Shown here piece after piece: positions 1 through 9,313 of a DNA stretch of 64,000 bases. Each line of letters opens with the position of its first letter. The stretch's first letter is position 1. Below the pieces are notes generated by a model. It was not told the DNA's origin. It ran no database searches and was given only the letters and a program-made list of their open reading frames with translations. Position numbers and translations under genes: made by a program. The DNA is from JBBTCX01 sp964494205. Its GTDB lineage: Bacteria > Planctomycetota > Phycisphaerae > UBA1845. The stretch is from assembly GCA_964494205.1 (NCBI GenBank), contig CAZBRD010000005.1, positions 62,001 through 126,000 of the forward strand, read 5' to 3'.

Positions 1-49
1 ACCAATTCGCCAACGGTCTTAACGGGAGTGCGGGATTGCCGGCGTTTGC

Positions 50-958
50 TTAACTGAAACCGCGCGAGCTTGCGGAGCGTTTCTGCTGCTCGGTGGCGTT
101 CTTCAGGATCGTTTTCTCGGCTTCGCTCAGCGTGTGCACGCCGCCGTCGAAGACTTTTTTCAGGATGCGATCCAACTCAGTCTCGTCGACCGGAGTTTGC
201 GGACGTGACCAGGCGGATTCCGAGCGCGTCGAGGTGTGGGTTGTCGGTTTGCGACGTAGCCCCGGAATTCGCCACTCTGTTGTTTGCCACCAATGCTCGC
301 CCTTCCACGCGTACCACGCACCAAAGACAAGACCCGCGAGGTGACAAGCTTCACCGCCATAGTTGGGTGATCGCGTAATAATGGAAAGCACGGAGTATGC
401 GCCGAACAGAATCGCACAGGTCCTAAGCGAAAGAGGAAACAAGAAGTATATGTACACAGTCGCCTGAGGAAACATTACCGCAGCAATTCCGATAATGCCG
501 TTGATGGATCCCGACGCACCAACGGCTGGTACGCGCGGATCAATCACCTGCCTGGCTGCGAGATAGGTGAAGAAGAGATTTCCCACCAATCCTGCAATTG
601 TATAAACCACCAGAAACTTTCTCGGCGACCATAAACGCTCGAGCGGTCTGCCAAGGAAATGCAAAGTCAACATGTTGAAGAACAAATGCCCGAATCCAGC
701 GTGCAGGTATTGGGCGGTCAATAGTCGCCAGACTTGCCCATTCAGGACCGCTTCGCCTTGCATCGCCCCCAGCCCATAGGTCAGGTAAGAAAGGACAGGG
801 AATCGAACTCCGAGCGCTCCGACTACAAAAATCGCGACGTTCACCGCGATAAGCGTGGTGACGACGCTATCCCTGATGAGCCAACTCCGTCGACGACGGA
901 ATGGCGTCGAACCAAAGGGCGAATAGGGTCGTGCGTATTCTCGATCTTGCCAGCTCAT
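50..958 (-). CDS. Rhomboid family intramembrane serine protease
   Basis: A 302-residue polytopic membrane protein that would cleave transmembrane helices of other proteins inside the lipid bilayer. The rhomboid signatures are all present: HAGFGHLFFNM in helix 2 (His86, His91, Asn95), the serine loop GASGS with nucleophile Ser149, and the catalytic His206 in ACHLAG. The C terminus (LDRILKKVFDGG...LSEAEKTIL) is the short helical cytoplasmic tail common to many planctomycete rhomboids. I start at the ATG at 958 because the longer reading frame would run back into the NUDIX gene, whose stop lies 13 bases upstream; the two genes probably share a transcript. The substrate cannot be read from the sequence. 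Confidence 0.93.
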   Translation of the reverse strand: MSWQDREYARPYSPFGSTPFRRRRSWLIRDSVVTTLIAVNVAIFVVGALGVRFPVLSYLTYGLGAMQGEAVLNGQVWRLLTAQYLHAGFGHLFFNMLTLHFLGRPLERLWSPRKFLVVYTIAGLVGNLFFTYLAARQVIDPRVPAVGASGSINGIIGIAAVMFPQATVYIYFLFPLSLRTCAILFGAYSVLSIITRSPNYGGEACHLAGLVFGAWYAWKGEHWWQTTEWRIPGLRRKPTTHTSTRSESAWSRPQTPVDETELDRILKKVFDGGVHTLSEAEKTILKNATEQQKRSASSRGFS

Positions 959-971
959 ATCGAATCGCGAT

Positions 972-1514
972 CTAGAAACTCTTGCGAGCGTCGTTGCGCT
1001 CTTGTGCGTCCTTTTGGGCCAGATACATGCCGAGCACCGCGATGGTCTTACCATCCTCCAGCTTTCCCTCAACAATCAACTCTCTGATTCTATCCAGAAA
1101 AGTAATCTCCACGGTAATCATTTCGTTGTCTTCCGGACGCGCGCCGACGTACTCCAACTCCGTGGCGATGAACGCATACATACGTTCCGTCATAATTCCT
1201 GGGGACGTGTAGAACTCCGCCATGTGCGTGAGTTTTCCAGCCCGATAACCGGTTTCTTCCTCCAACTCGCGTGCGGCCGTTTCAATCGGTTCTTCATTGG
1301 GTTCGCGTGTGCCCGCGGGCAGTTCGAAAAGATCGCGCTCGATGGTGTAGCGGTAGTTCTTGGTCATGACAACCCGATCCGGATCTAGCAATGGAAGTAT
1401 GATGACCGCCCCGGGGTGCACGACAATGTCCCGCACCACCGGCTTCCTGCCTTCGCGCGGAAACTCCTTGCGTTCCACGGCAAAGCGAGGGGTGGTCAAC
1501 AGCGTTTGCTTCAT
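972..1514 (-). CDS. NUDIX hydrolase, ADP-ribose pyrophosphatase-like
   Basis: A 180-residue NUDIX enzyme that would hydrolyse a nucleoside diphosphate linked to another moiety, most likely ADP-ribose or an ADP-sugar. The Nudix box lies at residues 68-90: a Gly, a Glu six residues later, then RELEEETGY. The upstream LFELPAG and the downstream FYTSPGIMTERMYAF stretch are typical of the ADP-ribose pyrophosphatase (NudF) branch. The start at 1514 is preceded by GGAG eight bases upstream; longer in-frame starts would run through non-coding sequence. It is the first gene of a likely two-gene unit with the rhomboid protease. The exact substrate is inferred. Confidence 0.92.
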   Translation of the reverse strand: MKQTLLTTPRFAVERKEFPREGRKPVVRDIVVHPGAVIILPLLDPDRVVMTKNYRYTIERDLFELPAGTREPNEEPIETAARELEEETGYRAGKLTHMAEFYTSPGIMTERMYAFIATELEYVGARPEDNEMITVEITFLDRIRELIVEGKLEDGKTIAVLGMYLAQKDAQERNDARKSF

Positions 1515-1852
1515 GCTGGTTCTCCGATCATCGAGCGTTGGCAGGCCTAGGCTTCCGCACCACTCATTATAGTTCGCAGTTTTCGGACCAGCAATTTGTA
1601 GGGATATGTGCGGTGGATACCACGAATAGTGATTGTTCGTTACTTGTCGCATGGGGGCTGCAGGAATAACATGATCGGACGCGCGGTGCGATCACGTCGT
1701 CAGGGTTACTAGCCTCTGCTTGCGCAGGGCGCTCTGAACAGTGACGTCGGCTTGTGGAATTTCACGCCGACAAGGCTGCGTTTAACTTGAAAGGGCAAGC
1801 TGTAGAGTAGACTGTGCCGCGAATCCCTTCTCGGCACATAGCAGCTTCGCAC
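1515..1852. other. Divergent intergenic region between NUDIX and dxr
   Basis: This 338-bp gap must hold the promoters of both divergent units. On the plus strand TTGAAA (about 1788) and TAGACT are separated by only about 15 bases, so the dxr promoter is not convincingly placed. No gene, repeat family or RNA was recognised. Confidence 0.4.
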
Positions 1853-3004
1853 ATGAAAAAGCGCGTCATCATACTTGGGTCAACCGGTTCCATCGGTCAA
1901 AGCACGATCTCCGTTCTGGAAGGCCTGCGCGATGAATGGACCGTCGTCGGCCTGGCGGCCCGAACCCGGTGCGACGAATTGGCCCAACAGGCGAACTTGC
2001 TACGACCGGAAGCTGTGGCCGTGACGTCTGCCGAGCGCGAGTACGATCTGACCTCGCAATTAGATTACAAGGCACGAGTGTACGCCGGCGAATCGGCGCT
2101 AATCGATCTCATAAACGACGTGAAATGCGATTGTGTTGTTTGCGCCGTTGTCGGCGCAGATTCACTCGCAGCCACGCTTCGTGCGGTGGAGCTTGGCCGC
2201 CGCGTGGCGCTGGCCAACAAGGAGGCGATCGTCATTTCAGGGTCGCTGCTCATTCCGCTAGCCAAGCGCACCGGCGCAACCGTCATTCCCGTCGACAGCG
2301 AGCATTCCGCCATCTTTCAGGCGATGCACGCGGGGCGCACGAAAGACGTGAAGAAGGTCTTTCTGACCGCGTCAGGCGGTCCTTTTCGGACGTGGTCGGT
2401 TGAGCAAATGGAAGCTGTCACGGTCGATGACGCTCTGCGACACCCCACGTGGAACATGGGGCCGAAAATCACCATCGACTCAGCCACTATGATGAACAAA
2501 GCGTTGGAAATTGTCGAAGCCCGCTGGCTGTTCGATTTGTCGCCCGAACAGATTGGAGTGTTGATTCACCCCGAGTCGATCATTCATTCACTGGTGGAAT
2601 TCTGTGATGGTTCGATGATCGCCCAACTGGGGACGCCTGATATGCGAACGCCGATTCAATATGCGTTGACGTATCCCGAACGCAGGCCGTCGCCGTCCGC
2701 CGCGCTGGACTTGGTTTCCGTGCGGCAGTTGAATTTCTTTCCACCGGACGAGGATCGCTTTCCGGCTATTCGCATGGGCTATGATGTCGCCCGACGAGGC
2801 GGGACCTGCGGGTCGGTGCTGAATGGCGCGAACGAAGCGGCTGTGGAATTGTTTCGCAACGGCGAGTTGCGCTTTCGTGACATCGCGCGCGTGGTCGACC
2901 AGGCGCTGTCAAACCATGATTATTTGAATACACCGTCGCACGACGATCTGCTTGCCGCCGATCGTTGGGCGCGAGAAGAGGTTGCTCGATGTATGGCGTG
3001 CTAA
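1853..3004 (+). CDS. dxr: 1-deoxy-D-xylulose 5-phosphate reductoisomerase
   Basis: A 383-residue, full-length DXR that converts DXP to 2-C-methylerythritol 4-phosphate with NADPH, the committed step of the MEP isoprenoid pathway in the cytoplasm. The N-terminal nucleotide-binding loop is GSTGSIG (9-15), followed by ANKEAIV (121-127), the metal site DSEHSAI (Asp148, Glu150), and the substrate-loop region around PTWNMGPKITIDSATMMNK. The start at the ATG at 1853 matches the usual MKKRVIILGSTGSIG N terminus; an upstream in-frame ATG at 1814 adds an atypical extension. The stop overlaps the ATG of the site-2 protease gene (TAATG), so the two are translationally coupled, an arrangement often seen for dxr and rseP. 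Confidence 0.97.
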   Translation: MKKRVIILGSTGSIGQSTISVLEGLRDEWTVVGLAARTRCDELAQQANLLRPEAVAVTSAEREYDLTSQLDYKARVYAGESALIDLINDVKCDCVVCAVVGADSLAATLRAVELGRRVALANKEAIVISGSLLIPLAKRTGATVIPVDSEHSAIFQAMHAGRTKDVKKVFLTASGGPFRTWSVEQMEAVTVDDALRHPTWNMGPKITIDSATMMNKALEIVEARWLFDLSPEQIGVLIHPESIIHSLVEFCDGSMIAQLGTPDMRTPIQYALTYPERRPSPSAALDLVSVRQLNFFPPDEDRFPAIRMGYDVARRGGTCGSVLNGANEAAVELFRNGELRFRDIARVVDQALSNHDYLNTPSHDDLLAADRWAREEVARCMAC

Positions 3005-5472
3005 TGCAAACTTCATTTGCCCTGGGCTTCATTAACCCGTTGGAAATCTTCGACGCGGTATGGCCATATGTGGTCATGCTGCTCGGGTTCTCGGCCATTG
3101 TGTTCGTACACGAGTTGGGTCACTTCGCCGTGGCGAAGTGGGCGGGCGTGCGCGTCGAGCGATTTGCGATCGGCTTCGGCCGAGAGATCTTTGGATTCAC
3201 CCGTGGCGAAACACGCTACTCCTTCAACGTTCTGCCGCTGGGCGGATATGTGAAGATGCTCGGGCAAGAGGACTTCGATGATAAATCAGAAGAACTGAAA
3301 TTCAAGGAAGACCCTCGCTCATTCGTGAACAAACCCGTCGGACATCGGATGGCCATCGTTTCCGCCGGTGTGATTATGAACGTCATCTTCGCGTGCCTGC
3401 TGTTCGCCGTGGTGTTCACGATCGGGATGGACGCCTTGGCCACGCGCGTCGGGTACGTCGAGCCCGACAGCCCCGCGCACAAAGCGGGTATTCTTCCAGG
3501 CGACGAAATCCTGTCGATCAACGGCGAGCGCGTGCTTGAGTTTCGCGATGTCTTTGCGGCCATCATGCTGGCGGAACCCTTCAAGCCGATCGAGTTCGTG
3601 GTAAAGCGGCCGGAAGCGGGGCAGAAGGCATTCCAAGTCGTGCCCGACTATCGACGCCCGGAGACAACGCGCGATTTACGGCGACAAGTCGTTGGCGTGT
3701 CACCGGGTCGCACGCGCGAGATCATCGGGCTTGGTCCCGAGGTCGATGGTGACAAACCAAATCAGCCGCACGTGGGCGATTTGATTTCCGAGATCGATGG
3801 TGTAGCGGTCAACGATGCCAACGCAAGCGTGCTGGTCGATCTCGCCGCGTATTCCACGGGCGACGTCTATGTCGAGCGCGGAGATCCGAAAAACAAAGAC
3901 GCCCCGCGCGAGCGCGTCAAAGTCGATGTTCCTCCGCGCATGACCTTGTTCCCCAGCGAACGAACGGACCCCGCGTCGCTGAGCTTGCTCGGCCTGACTC
4001 CGCTGGTGCGCATCGACAGCGTAGAGGAAGGAAGCCGTGCACACTTCGCAGGTTTGCAAGCGGGCGACACGATCGTCATGTGGGAAGACCGCAAATTCCC
4101 CAACCGCGAGGACATCACCCGTTCGATTCACTTCAATGCCGAACGCGACATGTCGTTCAAGGTTGTTCGCGCGGACGGCTCGACGCACAGTGGCTTTGTT
4201 CGACCGAAGACCAACAAGCGCGGAGCCGCCACCATTCAAGCGTCTTGCGAAGCACTCGATGACACTGCCGCAGAAACCGGCCCCAAGGCGAAGTTCGCGG
4301 AAGTGCGGACGTTCGGCGTGGCGGCTCGGATGGGAGTTGATTCCGGCGATGTGATTCTGTCGGTCAATGACACCGAAAACCCAACTTCCGCACAGGTGCA
4401 AGCGGCCGTGCGCGAATCAGGTGGTGGTACTGTCACGATCCGCGTCCAAAAGAAGAACGGCCAAGCAGCGACTGTTCGCGTGCAACCAATCCTGCCTGGG
4501 TCTATTGACGCGAGCTATGACCTTGCAGCCGAAGATCTGCTGCAAATTGGTCGCATCGCGAAAGTCATGGGCGGAAAAGCGAGTCCGGCCGCCGAGGCAG
4601 GATTGGTCGACGGCATTCGTATTAAGGCCGTGAACGACCAGCCGATCTCGCGCTGGCGCGAGCTGATCGCAGCGTTCCGCAAGAACGCGGGAACATCCGT
4701 GCAATTGGCCTATGTCGACCCGAACGGCAAAGACGCGACCGCATCCTTCCGCGTGCCGCAGAGCATTCACACACTTCTCGGCATCGGGCCGGAAGGGCGG
4801 ATCATCAAGATCGACGGAAAAGAGTCGGTCAATATTCAACTAGGCAGCTCGCGCGAGGAAGTTTTCGTTGCGCACCACATGGGCTTGCGCGAAGTACTGA
4901 AAGGGCTCGTCGGCCAGAAACAGGTGCCGGTAGAGTATCGCGCTCACCCATTGGCTGAAATCGAAACCAAATACATCGATGTGACTGAGGACATGGTCGA
5001 CCCGTGGCTCGCACGCATAGCTTTTACTCCAACCGTGGTGGTCGGTGCCGAAATGACACGCCTACAAGGGAAGAACGTCCTCGACGCGATGTGGATTGGT
5101 ATTCACAAGACTTACTATTTCATCCTGCAGGTCTACGAATACATGAACCGCATGATCATCTCGCGAAGCGTCAGCGCGGAGAGCATGTCGGGGCCGCTGG
5201 GCATCGTGCAGACGGGCGGCATGCTCGCGCGGCTGGGTCTGGTTGATTTCCTGTTCTTCCTCGCGATTATCTCAGCCAATCTCGCTGTGATTAACTTCCT
5301 GCCGCTGCCGATCGTGGATGGCGGCCTGATGGTTTTCCTCATCATCGAGAAAATCAAAGGCAGCCCGGTAAGTCTGAAGGTGCAGGTCGCAACGCAAGCG
5401 ATCGGCATCTTCCTGATCATCGGAATGTTCCTGTTCGTCACCTATAACGACGTGATTCGTATGCTGGGATGA
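3004..5472 (+). CDS. rseP: Site-2 zinc metalloprotease (RseP/RasP family) with multiple PDZ repeats
   Basis: An 822-residue intramembrane metalloprotease, far longer than the roughly 450 residues of E. coli RseP. The zinc motif HELGH is at 36-40 in the first membrane segment, and the NFLPLPIVDGG motif carrying the third ligand is near residue 770, followed by the last membrane helices. Between them are at least five PDZ-like modules, judged by repeats of the pattern AG-x-x-x-GD-x-I-x-x-(I/V)-(N/D): about residues 149-180, 229-275, 336-366, 430-459 and 515-549. It would release membrane-bound anti-sigma factors or similar substrates. It is translationally coupled to dxr by a one-base overlap. 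The extra modules could gate access or sense unfolded envelope proteins; that is inference. Confidence 0.93.
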   Translation: MQTSFALGFINPLEIFDAVWPYVVMLLGFSAIVFVHELGHFAVAKWAGVRVERFAIGFGREIFGFTRGETRYSFNVLPLGGYVKMLGQEDFDDKSEELKFKEDPRSFVNKPVGHRMAIVSAGVIMNVIFACLLFAVVFTIGMDALATRVGYVEPDSPAHKAGILPGDEILSINGERVLEFRDVFAAIMLAEPFKPIEFVVKRPEAGQKAFQVVPDYRRPETTRDLRRQVVGVSPGRTREIIGLGPEVDGDKPNQPHVGDLISEIDGVAVNDANASVLVDLAAYSTGDVYVERGDPKNKDAPRERVKVDVPPRMTLFPSERTDPASLSLLGLTPLVRIDSVEEGSRAHFAGLQAGDTIVMWEDRKFPNREDITRSIHFNAERDMSFKVVRADGSTHSGFVRPKTNKRGAATIQASCEALDDTAAETGPKAKFAEVRTFGVAARMGVDSGDVILSVNDTENPTSAQVQAAVRESGGGTVTIRVQKKNGQAATVRVQPILPGSIDASYDLAAEDLLQIGRIAKVMGGKASPAAEAGLVDGIRIKAVNDQPISRWRELIAAFRKNAGTSVQLAYVDPNGKDATASFRVPQSIHTLLGIGPEGRIIKIDGKESVNIQLGSSREEVFVAHHMGLREVLKGLVGQKQVPVEYRAHPLAEIETKYIDVTEDMVDPWLARIAFTPTVVVGAEMTRLQGKNVLDAMWIGIHKTYYFILQVYEYMNRMIISRSVSAESMSGPLGIVQTGGMLARLGLVDFLFFLAIISANLAVINFLPLPIVDGGLMVFLIIEKIKGSPVSLKVQVATQAIGIFLIIGMFLFVTYNDVIRMLG

Positions 5473-5508
5473 TTCAATCACAAGCGAAGAAGTAGTTCGG
5501 ATTCTGTG

Positions 5509-5594
5509 GGACCGGTTTTCAACCGGTCCTGACATACGCTGGTGCGAGATTCCCATCTCGCACCAACCCGTTTCGGGAATCCTTTCCCGCGAAA
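5509..5594. repeat. Three consecutive inverted repeats after rseP
   Basis: Three hairpins follow one another: 5509-5529 (GGACCGGTT, 3-nt loop, AACCGGTCC), 5541-5564 (GGTGCGAGAT ... ATCTCGCACC) and 5571-5594 (TTTCGGGAA ... TTCCCGCGAAA, imperfect). The second has a close relative at 17489-17512. They could end transcription after rseP or stabilise mRNA ends. There is no U-run, so a classical intrinsic terminator is not supported. Confidence 0.6.
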
Positions 5595-5639
5595 CCTATA
5601 AGATGTAGCAATTCCCTTCTTCCCCGTCATAATAGGTCT

Positions 5640-6869
5640 ATGCCTTCCACCGTCTGGTTCCTCGCGGGAGTTGTCGTCACGGCTGCCGTTTGCATCGTAA
5701 TTGCACTTATTCGCCGCAAACAGGAAACGGCACTTGCCGATCGACTTTTGGCTGAAATGCAGCAGCAAAAATCGGCTGAACTTGCAACGCTCGTCGACCA
5801 GTTGAAGACCTCCTTCGCGGCCCTCTCGCGCGATGCCCTCAGCGAAAACACCGATCAATTTCTGAGGGTCGCGCAATCAAAGTTTGGAGATCAAACAGTT
5901 CGTCACGACCAAACGCTCGACGAAAAGAAGAAACTCATCGATGCCCGGCTGGAGGAGATGACGAACAAGCTGACCGCCCTCAACACGCTCATGCAGTCCG
6001 TCGACAAGGGCCGCGCCGAATCATCCGCGGCCATTAACACCCGGCTCGACAATGCCGCGAAGCTTATCGGCACGCTGGACCAGACCGCATCCAAACTCCG
6101 CGAAGCCCTCGCCAACCCGCAGCATCGCGGCCAATGGGGTGAGCGCATGGCCGAGGACGTGTTGCGACTCGCGGGGCTGATCGAAGGCATCAACTATCGC
6201 CGCCAAACGAGCGTCAGCAGCGGCGACCGGCCCGACTTCACGTTCCTGCTTCCCGGTGATCGCATCGTGCACATGGACGTGAAGTTCCCGGCTGCGAATT
6301 ATCTGAAAATGCTGGAGGCCCCCGACGAAACCATTCGTGCCGCCAGCACCGCGCAATTCCTGAAAGACGTGCGCAACCGCATTAAGGACGTGTCGAAACG
6401 AACTTACGTGGATGCGGCAGAGGGCACCGTTGATTACCTGCTCGTGTTCATCCCCAACGAGCAAATCTATTCATTCATCCACGAACACGACCGCATGCTG
6501 ATGGATGACGCCCTGAAGAGCAAGGTGGTGCTCTGCTCGCCGCTGACTCTGTATGCAATCCTTGCCGTCATCCGCCAGGGCACGGAAAATTTCCGCCTCG
6601 AACGCACGTCGGCTGAGATCGTCCGCCTCATGGGCGAGTTCAAAAAGCAATGGGAAAAGTACGTCGAAACCATGGACAAAATGGGCAGCAAACTACAGGA
6701 CGCGATCAAGACCTACGAGGAATTGACGACAACACGAACACGCGGGTTGGATCGACAGCTTCAGCGGATCGAGGATTTGCAAGTGAGCGAGACGAAGGAG
6801 TTGCCTGTTGGAACAACTTTGAATACGCGCGCAGAAACACCTGAACACTTTCGCACGACATTGGGATGA
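5640..6869 (+). CDS. rmuC: DNA recombination protein RmuC
   Basis: A 409-residue protein with an N-terminal transmembrane helix (about 6-24), a long coiled coil (about 25-150) and a C-terminal RmuC domain that includes NPQHRGQWGERMAEDVL, MDVKFPAANYLKML and the FIPNEQIYSF block. RmuC proteins limit recombination at inverted repeats and the domain resembles restriction-type nucleases; the biochemical activity is poorly defined in any organism. The length is typical. The stop codon overlaps the start of the next gene (ATGA), which suggests co-translation with a small zinc-ribbon membrane protein. Confidence 0.94.
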   Translation: MPSTVWFLAGVVVTAAVCIVIALIRRKQETALADRLLAEMQQQKSAELATLVDQLKTSFAALSRDALSENTDQFLRVAQSKFGDQTVRHDQTLDEKKKLIDARLEEMTNKLTALNTLMQSVDKGRAESSAAINTRLDNAAKLIGTLDQTASKLREALANPQHRGQWGERMAEDVLRLAGLIEGINYRRQTSVSSGDRPDFTFLLPGDRIVHMDVKFPAANYLKMLEAPDETIRAASTAQFLKDVRNRIKDVSKRTYVDAAEGTVDYLLVFIPNEQIYSFIHEHDRMLMDDALKSKVVLCSPLTLYAILAVIRQGTENFRLERTSAEIVRLMGEFKKQWEKYVETMDKMGSKLQDAIKTYEELTTTRTRGLDRQLQRIEDLQVSETKELPVGTTLNTRAETPEHFRTTLG

Positions 6870-7375
6870 AACTTCGCAGAGCCATTCAGCTAATGATTAG
6901 CCTCGCGCTTGCAGCAGTTGGCGTGTTTGCTTTGCGTTGGGTAATTCCTTGGGGTGCGTCCTTTGAGTGGGATCACGAATGGGGCTCAATGGAGACTCGA
7001 AATTGTTCATTGGCCGTGAGTCTGGGGAACAATTCACTCGTATGTTTCACCAGCACGTTCCCTCACGAGATTGCCGAAGACCATATGTGGAGTATTGGAA
7101 TTCCCTTATGGGCCGACGTTCCCGAATGGTGCAATTTCAAAGTCTTTTCATATTTCGCGAGGGGCTTCATCCATCGCGGTATCATCGTTCCCCTATGGTT
7201 CGTAGCGTTGATTTCGCTGCCGTATCCAATACTGACGGTTCGATCCGAATGGAGACTCTTTCATCGAAAGCGTCGAGGCCACTGCCTGAAATGTGGGTAC
7301 GATTTGACTGGTAATGTCACTGGTAAATGTTCTGAATGCGGAACGGCTATCCAACTGAAACCCAATCCTCAATGA
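6866..7375 (+). CDS. Membrane protein with C-terminal zinc ribbon, function unknown
   Basis: 169 residues with an N-terminal membrane helix (about 7-25), a middle region without recognisable motifs, a second membrane helix (about 103-120: IIVPLWFVALISLPYPIL) and a C-terminal CxxCGYDLTGN...CSECG zinc ribbon. Small proteins with this membrane plus CGYDLTGN layout are very common in planctomycetes, but their role is not known. It overlaps rmuC by four bases (ATGA) and is followed five bases later by another small envelope gene region. Real gene by coupling and motif; function unassigned. Confidence 0.8.
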   Translation: MKLRRAIQLMISLALAAVGVFALRWVIPWGASFEWDHEWGSMETRNCSLAVSLGNNSLVCFTSTFPHEIAEDHMWSIGIPLWADVPEWCNFKVFSYFARGFIHRGIIVPLWFVALISLPYPILTVRSEWRLFHRKRRGHCLKCGYDLTGNVTGKCSECGTAIQLKPNPQ

Positions 7376-7406
7376 GGCAATGATGCAAATCGAGAGAACG
7401 ATCAAC

Positions 7407-7790
7407 ATGAATCGCGCGATTTTCTTGTTCGTCTTGGCATGGGCTTTTCTACTATCAGGTTCCGCGTGCAGGAAGAACCATGTCTCTGCTCCATTACCGT
7501 CGCCCAGCGGGTTGTATTCTGTGGTTTCACGAGTCAATCGAGAAGACGAGGAATCAAAGACGTTCCTTTACGTGGTGCTGGAAATTCGTGACAAATCCGG
7601 TTCCATCCTTCAATCATTTCAAACGCGTGCATCCGATCGAATGAAATGGAAGATTGCCTGGGACAAGCAGGATCGACTCTGGCTGGATAGTTCTGACATT
7701 GGAACTTACTATTGGGAACCGCCATCGTGGGCTGAACTTAGTTATGCTGACATGAAGAAAAAGGATAAGGACGTCGTACCTCCATTTTGA
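7407..7790 (+). CDS. Small probable lipoprotein, function unknown
   Basis: A 127-residue protein with an N-terminal hydrophobic signal (IFLFVLAWAFLLSG) ending at Cys (SGSAC), consistent with a lipoprotein although Gly at -3 is not the usual residue. The mature part (residues SPSGLYSVVSRVNREDEE..., then YVVLEIRDKSGSILQSF) looks like a small beta-rich domain with alternating hydrophobic strands. Possible starts are 7380, 7383 (GAGG five bases upstream) and 7407 (GAGAG ten bases upstream); I prefer 7407 for the compact signal peptide. It follows the zinc-ribbon gene directly and is probably in the same transcript. Confidence 0.65.
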   Translation: MNRAIFLFVLAWAFLLSGSACRKNHVSAPLPSPSGLYSVVSRVNREDEESKTFLYVVLEIRDKSGSILQSFQTRASDRMKWKIAWDKQDRLWLDSSDIGTYYWEPPSWAELSYADMKKKDKDVVPPF

Positions 7791-7825
7791 ATGCTATCAT
7801 AGAATCCTGAGTCTCCAGTTCGAGC

Positions 7826-9313
7826 TCATGTGCTCATTTCCTTAGCCGCCGAAACAAACGGATACATATTCCGCCGTTGCGGATCGCACAAACCGACCCG
7901 GTTGTACTTCGCAAGTCGCGTTGCTGCGTACCGCAGAAAATCGTCTGCGTGACGAGCCGGACAATACCGCGCTCGCTTGCACAAATCGAACAGCGTCTCT
8001 CGATATGTCTCATCATTAGCTAGCAGAAATCCAACGTCGTTAGCGGGATTCGCGCGCAACGCGTCTTCGCAAAACGTGGCAGCTACGAAGTAGAGCATCG
8101 TCACAGTGGTCATTACAGGAAAGCGAGCGAAGCAATCGAAACACGTCGAAGTAATTTCGTCGGCCATGTGAAACTCTGCGATGAGTCGCTCGCTGTAGTC
8201 GTGCGCCCACCCCGGAATGCGTCGCTCGCGCGATTCTAGCATGCGCGCCAGTCGTTCGATCGAGAACAACGAATGAGCAATCCCAGGACTTAGCCACGGA
8301 TCGACGAAACATGCAGAGTGCGGCAACAGCGCCCAATCAACACCAGCCGCTTTGTTCACCGCACGCTGCAATCGCCCCGTCCGAATGAGCGGCCGCGTTT
8401 TTTTCGCACCGACAACCTGCCGCGCGACAAGCGGCAGCCGCAACATCATCGCGTTCCATTCGTCCTCCGCCGAAACCGTCTCATCCATCGGCCAATGAGT
8501 TGGATCGAGCGAAAAGCCGGCACTCGTCACGCCATGATCAAACGGCAGCACCCACATCCATCCGCCGTGAAAGACATGATGCAACGCGGCCTGGTCGCAA
8601 GGATACGGGTGATCGCTCGTGCCGACGCCGAGCTCGCCAAGCATATCCTCCCATCGTGCCATACCCTCGAAATGCGAAAACAATCCGCGTGAAGACGTTC
8701 GCACCGGCATCGATTTGATTTCGTCGCCCAAGGTATTTCGGAGAAGCGCATGCTCACCAGTGCCGTCGACGAGAAATGCCGCTTCGATCGTTTGTTCCCC
8801 AGCCTCCCGCTCCGCACGTAAGCGCCACGGCGGCCCGCGATCGATCTGCGTGACTCTGCATTCGTCGAGATAATACGCACCGTATTCGACGGCCTTTCTT
8901 ACCATGTGGTGGTCAAAGTCCGCCCGCACCCAATGCGTGTCAGCATGTTCCTCATCCGGACTCGACGCGACCAGCAATTCATGCGAATGCGACGCGTCGC
9001 CGCGAAACTCATCCCCCGCGCCGTGGTAGGCAAAGCTGAACCCACGCTTAATGCCCCGCGGAATGTCGGCGTGATCGCGTTTCCACGAACCGTACTCCGC
9101 GAACGACCGCAGCCAAGGCAAATCGTATCTCGCGGCCAGTGTTTCGAGTTTTAGATTGGTCAATGGCGTTGACGACTCACCAATGGCAAATCGCGGGTGA
9201 CGCCCCTTCTCGATCAGTGCAACGGTGTAACCCAGCCTGCGGGCAATAACCGCGAGCAAGCTGCCCGCGAAGCCGGAACCGAGAATTGCGATGTCGAAAT
9301 ATTCCGACTTCAT
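7826..9313 (-). CDS. FAD-dependent oxidoreductase, flavin-halogenase-like
   Basis: A 495-residue single-component flavoprotein of the tryptophan-halogenase / geranylgeranyl-reductase fold. The Rossmann FAD site is GSGFAG (12-17), followed by GESSTP (45-50) where halogenases have GExTIP, and GWMWVLPF (252-257) which fits the WxWxIP motif that separates halogenases from monooxygenases. Lys89 in GIKRGFSF lies near the place where PrnA-type enzymes keep the catalytic lysine; this positional match is inference. VDGTGEHALL and a late hydrophobic GIAHSLFS segment complete the FAD fold. It begins inside the stop of the radical SAM gene (ATGA), the last gene of a three-gene unit. It could halogenate, hydroxylate or desaturate the product of the two upstream enzymes. 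Confidence 0.82.
   Translation of the reverse strand: MKSEYFDIAILGSGFAGSLLAVIARRLGYTVALIEKGRHPRFAIGESSTPLTNLKLETLAARYDLPWLRSFAEYGSWKRDHADIPRGIKRGFSFAYHGAGDEFRGDASHSHELLVASSPDEEHADTHWVRADFDHHMVRKAVEYGAYYLDECRVTQIDRGPPWRLRAEREAGEQTIEAAFLVDGTGEHALLRNTLGDEIKSMPVRTSSRGLFSHFEGMARWEDMLGELGVGTSDHPYPCDQAALHHVFHGGWMWVLPFDHGVTSAGFSLDPTHWPMDETVSAEDEWNAMMLRLPLVARQVVGAKKTRPLIRTGRLQRAVNKAAGVDWALLPHSACFVDPWLSPGIAHSLFSIERLARMLESRERRIPGWAHDYSERLIAEFHMADEITSTCFDCFARFPVMTTVTMLYFVAATFCEDALRANPANDVGFLLANDETYRETLFDLCKRARYCPARHADDFLRYAATRLAKYNRVGLCDPQRRNMYPFVSAAKEMST

Noticed and set aside
790..830. tRNA-like string GGGAATCGAACTCCGAGCGC in the rhomboid gene
   Set aside because: It resembles a T-arm complement by chance, lies inside a conserved coding region, and no cloverleaf can be drawn.
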